Assembly: GCA_903881425.1 (NCBI GenBank)
Contig: CAIRTF010000114.1
Coordinates: 1 to 64,000 of the forward strand
Source of the DNA: an uncultured Chitinophagaceae bacterium
Lineage (GTDB): Bacteria; Bacteroidota; Bacteroidia; Chitinophagales; Chitinophagaceae
Direction of reading: 5' to 3'
Length of the DNA stretch: 64,000 bases
Shown here: one piece after another, positions 58,522 through 64,000 of the stretch
How positions within the stretch are numbered: the first letter of the stretch is position 1
Layout: every line of letters starts with the position of its first letter
Notes under the pieces: generated by a model
The model's input: the letters and a program-made list of their open reading frames with translations, nothing else
The model's database searches: none
Told to the model about the DNA's origin: nothing
Position numbers and translations under genes: made by a program

Positions 58522-61401
58522 CTATTCATCTCCACCTCTGCGACCACCGCCGCCAAATCCGCCGCCACCCATTCCGCCACCATCACGCATTCCACCAGGA
58601 GGCATCATTCCTCTAAACATGCCCGGCATTCTGCCTTGCTGATTGCTATTGAAATTGCGAAGATTGTAGGTAAAGGTTAACATGGCATATCTGGTTAACA
58701 CATTTGTTTTTGTATTGGTAATAACATTCACCGAAGTTGAATTTGTTACAGACACATTTTGATTCAATAAATCATAAACGGTTAAACGCAACTCGCCGGC
58801 TTTATTTTTAAATAATTGTTTAGCAACAGATGGATTGATTAAAGGAACACTGGTATTATAACCTGCCGGACGATTGCCGAAATAAGATAGATAACTAAAC
58901 TCTGATGCTAATATCCATCCGCTTTTAGAATACAAAGTAAATTCTGCATCTATCTGGTTTGTATAATAATTGGTGTTGGTTCCTTTACTGATGGTATTTG
59001 AAGTAGTGCTGTATCCGAAAGTATTAAACAAATTCATGTCGAAACCTTCTTTCAAATTAGTGGTCCATTTCACAGTTTCTCCAAATGTTGTACTCCTGGT
59101 ATAGTTATTAATGTAATGAGCTATTGAAGTATCTGATGATACTAAATTCTGACTTTGATTATAACCAACATTGGTAGTGAAATTTAAATTTGATTTCGGT
59201 TTCTTTAAAGGGAAACCATAATTAAAGTAACCTGAAATATTATACGTTCCGTCTAAATTAACATAGCGGGTAGTGGTACCGCCTTTTGTATTTACCACAG
59301 TGGCAGATTGAATATCGTTAACAGTGGTACTTGCATTAATCGTTGCAAAAAATATATGTTGCGTTAATGGATCAAATGAAGTATACAATGCACGTAAACT
59401 ATGCGTGAACTGTTGTTTTAAGTTAGCGTTACCAATAGTGAAATTTACATTATCCGAAGTAGTAGTAATCGGTTGTAATTGACCGGCACTTGGTTGCCCT
59501 GTTCTTCCGGTATAAAATAATCTTAAGCTTTTAGTTCTGGTATAATTATACGTAAAGTTGGCAGTAGGTGTAAAGTTTACATAGTTTCTGGCAACTATAA
59601 CATTCTTTGTTGTATTGTTACTGGTATAATCTGTGAATTGTAAACCGGTACCCACATTAAAATTGTATTTACTTTTTTGAATGCGATAACTTATTGTGGC
59701 TGTACTGGATGAAGATGTGTACTTATATGAATTACTGAATAAACTGTCTAACTGATTATACAAATGAGATGAGTTGTTGAAATCATAAGTATTGCTGATG
59801 GTATTGCTGTTACTGTAAGAATAGTTATAACGCAATTCTATGATTTGATTTTTACCGATCGGTTCTGTATAAGAAACTGTTGGACTAAAACTGAATGAAT
59901 GTGTTGAATCAATATAATGTTGGTTCAATGTATCCTTTGTTGTTAAAGGATTATATATAGAAGGATAGATGGTATTGATAGAATAATTATTGCCATAACC
60001 ATTATTCGCAGCAGCAGAAAAATTCATGTCAAGCGAAATGGTTCTGAATTTCTTTGCAAACTTATGTCGAAATTGAAAGTTAGCACCATTGATACTAAAA
60101 CCTGTGTTCACACTATTGCCATTGGTAATAGAACTGTTAATCAATCCGCCTTTTGTTCCGGTTGTTGTTTTTGTTGAATTAGAACTCGGCTCACTTGTTT
60201 GGAAGGTAATATTAGGACGAGATACAATAGAATTATTACTATCAATTCTGTCTTCAAAATTAAAAGTGATTCTATGATTGGGTGTTCTTGAAATAGAATT
60301 AGAAGTTGAGTTAGTGAATTGAGAAGAGTCGGTTAATATTTTCTGACTATTGCTTTGTGTAGATACAGCAGTATGCAGATTGTTATAAAAATAACTGCCG
60401 CTTGCATCAATGTCCTTACTCCAGGCATCGCGATAATTGATACCACCTGCCCAAGTAGTAGTAATACCACTGCTGGTGCCACCACCGACGCCGACGACGC
60501 CGACAAATCCTCCACCGCCACCACCACGGCCACCACCGCCTCCACCCAAGATATCCTGTTGAGTGAAGTTTTGTTTATTGATATCGTTACCCTGACCTAA
60601 CAATGAAATTTGTTGATTGCCATTGAAGCGATGAATATTAAAACTTTCATCGTAATTGCCATCTGTACCATCACCCACTACTGCTTTACCAAAATAACCT
60701 TTGCGTTTATCTTTTTTAGTAGTGATATTGATTGTTTTAACTCTGTTACCATCATCAAAGCCGGTAAATTTTGATTGATCACTTAGATCATCAAATACCT
60801 GAATCTTATCAATAATATCCGGAGGTAAATTTTTGGTAGCCATTTTTGGATCATCTCCAAAAAAGCGTTTACCATCTACCAATACTCTTTGTACGGTTTC
60901 ACCTTGTGCTTTTATATTACCACTTTTATCTACATCAACTCCGGGTAATTTTTTTAACAGATCTTCTGCAACCGCATTGGGTTTTGTTTTAAAACTGCTG
61001 GCATTAAACTCAGTGGTGTCTTTATGCATTACAATGGGTGATTGGGTAACGGTTACCATACCCAAATCAGCTTCCTGTGTTTTTAAATAAATAGAACCCA
61101 AATTTAATATTGGGTTAGTTGCAGAAGTATTGATCTTCTTAAACTGGTTGCTATATCCCTGAAAACTTATTTTTAATAAAAAACTGCCAAAGGCAATATT
61201 TTTAAGTTCAAAACTGCCATCTTCTTTACTTAACACAAAAGCTTCCACAGTAGAATCTTTCGGATCTAATATCGAAACAGACCCATCTTTTAAAGATTGC
61301 TTGCCGATACTGTCTATCAATTTTCCTTTTACCGTTGCTGTTTGCGAAAATGCCCATGAGGCCAAAAAAACACATGCTAATACAATAATAATCTTCTTCA
61401 T
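58522..61401 (-). CDS. TonB-dependent-receptor-like outer-membrane protein with Gly-rich segments
   Basis: A 959-residue protein. Signal peptide MKKIIIVLACVFLASWAFSQ; carboxypeptidase-regulatory-like domain (about 22-105); plug-like domain (about 110-235: VAEDLLKKLPGVDVDKSGNI, QRVLVDGKRFFGDDPKMATK, NLPPDIIDKIQVFDDLSDQS); then a beta-barrel to the end (outer-membrane protein beta-barrel family). A Gly-rich loop at 286-308 and a Gly/Met/Arg-rich tail (last 30 residues) are unusual. No TonB box was identified, and it has no SusD partner nearby. A transport or surface role is likely. Confidence 0.85.
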   Translation of the reverse strand: MKKIIIVLACVFLASWAFSQTATVKGKLIDSIGKQSLKDGSVSILDPKDSTVEAFVLSKEDGSFELKNIAFGSFLLKISFQGYSNQFKKINTSATNPILNLGSIYLKTQEADLGMVTVTQSPIVMHKDTTEFNASSFKTKPNAVAEDLLKKLPGVDVDKSGNIKAQGETVQRVLVDGKRFFGDDPKMATKNLPPDIIDKIQVFDDLSDQSKFTGFDDGNRVKTINITTKKDKRKGYFGKAVVGDGTDGNYDESFNIHRFNGNQQISLLGQGNDINKQNFTQQDILGGGGGGRGGGGGGFVGVVGVGGGTSSGITTTWAGGINYRDAWSKDIDASGSYFYNNLHTAVSTQSNSQKILTDSSQFTNSTSNSISRTPNHRITFNFEDRIDSNNSIVSRPNITFQTSEPSSNSTKTTTGTKGGLINSSITNGNSVNTGFSINGANFQFRHKFAKKFRTISLDMNFSAAANNGYGNNYSINTIYPSIYNPLTTKDTLNQHYIDSTHSFSFSPTVSYTEPIGKNQIIELRYNYSYSNSNTISNTYDFNNSSHLYNQLDSLFSNSYKYTSSSSTATISYRIQKSKYNFNVGTGLQFTDYTSNNTTKNVIVARNYVNFTPTANFTYNYTRTKSLRLFYTGRTGQPSAGQLQPITTTSDNVNFTIGNANLKQQFTHSLRALYTSFDPLTQHIFFATINASTTVNDIQSATVVNTKGGTTTRYVNLDGTYNISGYFNYGFPLKKPKSNLNFTTNVGYNQSQNLVSSDTSIAHYINNYTRSTTFGETVKWTTNLKEGFDMNLFNTFGYSTTSNTISKGTNTNYYTNQIDAEFTLYSKSGWILASEFSYLSYFGNRPAGYNTSVPLINPSVAKQLFKNKAGELRLTVYDLLNQNVSVTNSTSVNVITNTKTNVLTRYAMLTFTYNLRNFNSNQQGRMPGMFRGMMPPGGMRDGGGMGGGGFGGGGRRGGDE

Positions 61402-61560
61402 AATAGTTACTTAAGTTAAACCGAGCGTAAAAATACCTGATTCGTTATCAAATAGGTGTTCAGTTGATATAAACGGCAAGCTAACCTGATTGTTGGCTTA
61501 GGTATAAAAAAAATCGGTGAGAAATGATGCCCGGTAGGTATTTCGGTGAAAGTATTGAAT

Positions 61561-61827
61561 TTAAGCTGCGGATAATGCATTGTCCGATAGCAATATTTCT
61601 ATTGTTATTTTAAAATAACAGATTGCTTTAGCAACTACTAATTCGGGTACATGAAATTTATTATTCTCGTAATGTGAAAGCATTTGTCGGGAAATGCCCA
61701 GCGCTTTGGCACAATCTTCTTGTTTAATATCATTTGATAAGCGCAACCTGCGAACGTTAGGGCCAATATTGTTATTGTAAAATGGTTTACCCAATGTACC
61801 TCTTAAGTAGGGTTTTCTTTTTTTCAT
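61561..61827 (-). CDS. Small XRE/HTH transcriptional regulator
   Basis: An 88-residue protein: basic N-terminal extension (MKKRKPYLRGTLGKPFYNN), then an HTH_3 domain (IGPNVRRLRLSNDIKQEDCA, KALGISRQMLSHYENNKFHV) and a short helix tail. It faces a 135-nt region with two TACCGT/ACGGKA palindromes, likely its own operators. It seems to mark the start of the accessory segment. It is too small to hold a sensor domain. Confidence 0.8.
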   Translation of the reverse strand: MKKRKPYLRGTLGKPFYNNNIGPNVRRLRLSNDIKQEDCAKALGISRQMLSHYENNKFHVPELVVAKAICYFKITIEILLSDNALSAA

Positions 61828-61916
61828 GAGTTGGAGAGTTTATATAATTAGTACAATCGGGTAATGAAAGATATAAAAAAAAATACGTTTTTAATATATT
61901 TTACCTTTTTTTAAAA

Positions 61917-61958
61917 TACCGTTAAAACACGGGAAAAAAGTACCGTGAAATAACGGTA
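61917..61958. promoter_or_regulatory. Two palindromic operators facing the HTH gene
   Basis: TACCGT-N6-ACGGGA (61917-61934) and TACCGT-N6-ACGGTA (61941-61958), centres 24 nt apart. Same arms, same spacer. They lie 90-130 nt upstream of the HTH start and just before the 61963 frame. Confidence 0.6.
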
Positions 61959-61962
61959 TAAA

Positions 61963-62220
61963 ATGGATTGTAAGAATGCTATGTTTGAAACAAAATCTTC
62001 TGTAATGCAACAGCAGCAATTGTTACAACGTGTAAAAGAAAATTTCTATTGCAGTACAATTTTTGAAGAACATACAAGAGAGAAAAATTTCTTTTACAAA
62101 ATGTACAAGATTCTTTTACAATTTGTACAAGAAAAAAATTGTACAGCAAACAATGTGTGTAGAACTTGGTATCTCCAAAGCGCAAGGAACGGGTATTCCG
62201 AAAAACGTATAACAGAGTAG
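61963..62220 (+). CDS. Doubtful small ORF (possibly leader of the cysteine-rich lipoprotein gene)
   Basis: An open frame of 85 codons from ATG 61963, Gln-, Lys- and Cys-containing, with no recognised family. Its second half is made of a tandem 22-bp repeat with palindromes (62089-62132). It could be coding, or the 61828-62243 stretch may be the regulatory leader of the lipoprotein gene that starts 23 nt later. I regard the second as somewhat more likely. Nothing else was seen in this stretch besides the two operators and the repeat. Confidence 0.3.
   Translation: MDCKNAMFETKSSVMQQQQLLQRVKENFYCSTIFEEHTREKNFFYKMYKILLQFVQEKNCTANNVCRTWYLQSARNGYSEKRITE
62089..62132 (+). repeat. Tandem 22-bp repeat with TACAA-TTGTA palindromes
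   Basis: TTCTTTTACAAAATGTACAA plus GA and TTCTTTTACAATTTGTACAA plus GA: 20 of 22 identical. The core TACAAWWTGTA is palindromic and a third partial core, AATTGTACAG, follows at 62138-62147. The spacing of 22 bp is two helical turns. Confidence 0.65.
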
Positions 62221-62243
62221 GAATTTAATTTAAAATTTATTTT

Positions 62244-62939
62244 ATGAGAAAAATAATAATTGTCCCTTTTGTTCTGATTTTATCATCTTTTTGTATCATG
62301 CTTAGTTGTTCCAAAAATGGTACGAACATAGAACTTAAAGACCCCTCGTTATTAAGTGAAGACAAGTCATTTATAGAACTTACAACGGAAACGTATAATT
62401 ATCTTTTATTTATTTCAAACACAATCAAGAAAAATTCTCTGTCATTATCAAAACTGCAAACCGGACTTTCAGATTTGCAGAATAAAAATCTTTCATATAA
62501 TGAACAAATGAATTCAATTGATATTATTTTTGAGGCATCTGTAGCAACAAGGTTAGAAGAACATATGAAGATGTATAATTCTAAATGGAATGAAATTAAA
62601 TCTAAATATACTACAATAACAGAAGATGTTTTACAGAAAGAGTGTGCTGAAGTATTAGCAAAAAAATCGTCACTCACTATTGGAAGGATTACTCAAACTA
62701 ATACATACACAACACAAAGTATTAATCTAATGTATGAGGATTATAGTTGTGGTTGGCGATATTATCTTTGTGCTGGAGCAGCTACTGCAGGTGCAATTTT
62801 ATGTCAAGGTGGCTGTGATACAACTGCACTGGCTTTTACAGCAGGTTTTGGCATACCAGCTTGTGTTGTTCTTTGTGGAACTCTTCAAGTAGCTGCAATT
62901 GCAACATGTGCGGATAATTATTGCCCTAATAATAACTAA
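62244..62939 (+). CDS. Lipoprotein with eight-cysteine C-terminal domain, halocin C8-like candidate bacteriocin precursor
   Basis: A 231-residue protein with a lipoprotein signal (MLSCSKN, lipid-attached Cys22). Residues 25-165 are helical and polar without conserved motif. The last 65 residues (from YSCGWRYYLC) contain eight cysteines at 169, 176, 187, 191, 207, 211, 222 and 227 amid Ala/Gly-rich helices (FTAGFGIPACVVLCG, LQVAAIATCADNYC). Spacing and composition recall the halocin C8-like peptide domain, where an N-terminal immunity part precedes the Cys-rich toxin. The match is by eye and needs a profile search. A two-helix gene follows 10 nt later. Confidence 0.6.
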   Translation: MRKIIIVPFVLILSSFCIMLSCSKNGTNIELKDPSLLSEDKSFIELTTETYNYLLFISNTIKKNSLSLSKLQTGLSDLQNKNLSYNEQMNSIDIIFEASVATRLEEHMKMYNSKWNEIKSKYTTITEDVLQKECAEVLAKKSSLTIGRITQTNTYTTQSINLMYEDYSCGWRYYLCAGAATAGAILCQGGCDTTALAFTAGFGIPACVVLCGTLQVAAIATCADNYCPNNN

Positions 62940-62949
62940 ATTAAGAGCT

Positions 62950-63138
62950 ATGAATAAGCAAAATGCTCGTTATGGATTATGGTTCTACTTGGTAACCATG
63001 ATACTTTCATTTATTTTTCCTAAACAAATTTTTGGAAATATATTTATAATAATAACTTATCTCATTGTCAGTTTAATTCTGATTTATTTCATTTATTTTT
63101 ATAAAAGGAAAAAGCAAATGACAGATAAAAATCTTTAA
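62950..63138 (+). CDS. Small two-helix membrane protein, candidate immunity partner
   Basis: A 62-residue protein from ATG 62950 with helices at about 10-24 and 30-50 (NIFIIITYLIVSLILIYFIYF) and a basic tail (YKRKKQMTDKNL). Not recognised. It starts 10 nt after the cysteine-rich lipoprotein gene, so the two are translated together. Small two-helix proteins next to bacteriocin genes often give immunity; this is an inference. Confidence 0.6.
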   Translation: MNKQNARYGLWFYLVTMILSFIFPKQIFGNIFIIITYLIVSLILIYFIYFYKRKKQMTDKNL

Positions 63139-63177
63139 ATAATATAACAGAAACAATGAATTAGTAAAACAAAAATA

Positions 63178-63208
63178 CGGATGTCTTAATTAACAATCAA
63201 GACATCCG
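63178..63208. repeat. Perfect inverted repeat after the two-helix gene
   Basis: CGGATGTCTT / AAGACATCCG with an 11-nt loop. No T-run on the plus strand; T-rich on the minus strand side. It can act as a partial terminator or as an operator for 63226. Confidence 0.55.
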
Positions 63209-63225
63209 CTTCTGCTAAATTAAAC

Positions 63226-63723
63226 ATGAAACTTTTTTACATTTTACTGCTAATTGTTATTTCTTCATTTATTCCACTAAATAAGCAATATAATTTTAGA
63301 AAATTACCCATTTTTTATTTGCTTAAAACAAATGATAGTACAGCATCTGTAAAAAATATCATTAATAACTTTTTTAAAGCAAATAAAATCGACGTTTTAA
63401 CAAACTCTGATTGTCAAGTGTATCAAAAAAGATTATTTCAATCTTTTTCTCTGGAGGAAATGAATAGAATGCATATTACTTCTAAAGAGGAGATGCTTAG
63501 TTATATGGAAAATCAACCATCTATGTACATGTTTCTAAATTTAACGGTATGGCTTGGTAAAAATGATTCTACAAATCAGACACTTGATTCTTTAAACTTT
63601 AACTCCTATACTTACCCTGCTATTACAAAATCGGTTAGAGAAGGGAAAATCTTAAAAGACATTTTTAAAAATATGACAACTAAAGATGCTGTTGAAAGAT
63701 TATTATCTTCTTTTAGTTATTGA
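63226..63723 (+). CDS. Secreted protein of unknown function
   Basis: A 165-residue protein with a signal peptide (MKLFYILLLIVISSFIPLNK). The mature part is Asn/Lys/Ser-rich with one cysteine (NSDCQVYQKRLF) and includes SFSLEEMNRMHITSKEEMLS. No family recognised. It lies behind the inverted repeat, in the accessory end of the window, and does not overlap other genes. Confidence 0.6.
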   Translation: MKLFYILLLIVISSFIPLNKQYNFRKLPIFYLLKTNDSTASVKNIINNFFKANKIDVLTNSDCQVYQKRLFQSFSLEEMNRMHITSKEEMLSYMENQPSMYMFLNLTVWLGKNDSTNQTLDSLNFNSYTYPAITKSVREGKILKDIFKNMTTKDAVERLLSSFSY

Positions 63724-63798
63724 TAAATATATGTTATGGTATAAATTTTGTTAAATGTAATAAGCTATATTTTATTTAAAACTGCTAAACTTATTCTC

Positions 63799-64000
63799 AT
63801 GAAACCCTGTACACGCCTTCTATTGGTGTTTACTTGCATTGTAAGCATAGATATTTGTAATGCACAAACTATTTCGCTCGATTCGCTTAAAATAAAATAC
63901 GAGAACAAAACCATTCATTATAGTAACGGGCATTATGTAAAAGGGTATCAAACTCTGACTGGCACTGACTTTAAAAATGAGTTTAGCATTTCACCCGAAG
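63799..64000 (+). CDS. Start of a secreted protein, 3' partial
   Basis: Frame from ATG 63799 running off the window: signal peptide MKPCTRLLLVFTCIVSIDIC then NAQ (cleavage after NAQ), and TISLDSLKIKYENKTIHYSN. The rest is missing, so family and length are unknown. An ISLDSLKIKYE-type opening suggests a secreted or outer-membrane component. Confidence 0.6.
   Translation, partial: MKPCTRLLLVFTCIVSIDICNAQTISLDSLKIKYENKTIHYSNGHYVKGYQTLTGTDFKNEFSISPE

Noticed and set aside
60333-60600. Frames opposite the Gly-rich segment of the outer-membrane protein
   Set aside because: They arise from GC-rich Gly codons read in other frames (Ala/Val/Thr runs) and are shadows.
61979-62185. Reverse-strand frame of 68 codons
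   Set aside because: It lies over the tandem repeat, is hydrophobic by base composition only, and has no start-region support.
1-64000. CRISPR arrays, tRNA/rRNA genes, insertion sequences, prophage
   Set aside because: Looked for regular repeats with spacers, tRNA T-loop signatures and transposase or integrase motifs; none seen.

Overview
The window reads as a chromosomal segment of a Bacteroidota bacterium, most likely a relative of the Chitinophagaceae. Supporting signs are AT-rich DNA, promoters of the TTG / TAnnTTTG type, a split two-gene methionine synthase, a fused ccoNO cbb3 oxidase with a one-haem CcoP, DUF4286 and THX small proteins, and an arginine route with an N-acylornithine carbamoyltransferase. 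Genus and species cannot be fixed from this sequence. No rRNA, tRNA, CRISPR array, insertion sequence or prophage was seen.

Layout. 0-15 kb is mostly housekeeping: a class V aminotransferase (5' end missing), ribosomal protein THX, HU, exonuclease III, a LOG-family protein, methionine synthase split into metH-N and metH-C, a YceI-like membrane protein, RecR, an Ig-like lipoprotein and a UvrD-type helicase-nuclease. 15.5-23 kb is a potassium-like module on the minus strand: a sigma-54 response regulator, Kup, a possible one-helix peptide, a beta-barrel porin, a secreted protein and a histidine kinase. A candidate -24/-12 promoter and a palindrome lie in front of kup. 23-26 kb carries a GHL10 glycosidase and a radical SAM/SPASM protein.

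25.8-37.9 kb is a micro-oxic respiration island. It holds a PAS histidine kinase whose PAS domain aligns with the FixL haem histidine, a fused receiver-CRP regulator, the copper ATPase CcoI, and ccoS, ccoNO, ccoQ, ccoP, ccoG, ccoH and a SafE-like gene. Three FNR-like palindromes (TGAY-N4-RTCA) sit at helically phased distances from promoter-like -7 elements in front of three of its transcription units.

37.9-49 kb holds two ECF sigma/anti-sigma units, gcvH, serS, an alpha/beta hydrolase, an L,D-transpeptidase, an FKBP isomerase and an M28 peptidase. 49-58.1 kb is one arginine operon in the order GNAT-argG-cupin-argC-argD-argF'-argB-M20 deacylase-membrane protein-argH. Residue Val90 of ArgF' predicts N-succinyl rather than N-acetyl intermediates. 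Several families of short repeats lie inside the reading frames of this operon, and an Arg-codon leader peptide may precede it.

58.5-64 kb holds a large Gly-rich outer-membrane protein and then a more AT-rich accessory end: a small HTH regulator facing two palindromic operators, a tandem 22-bp repeat, a lipoprotein with an eight-cysteine C-terminal domain that recalls halocin C8, a two-helix membrane protein that could be its immunity partner, and two secreted proteins, the last cut by the window edge.
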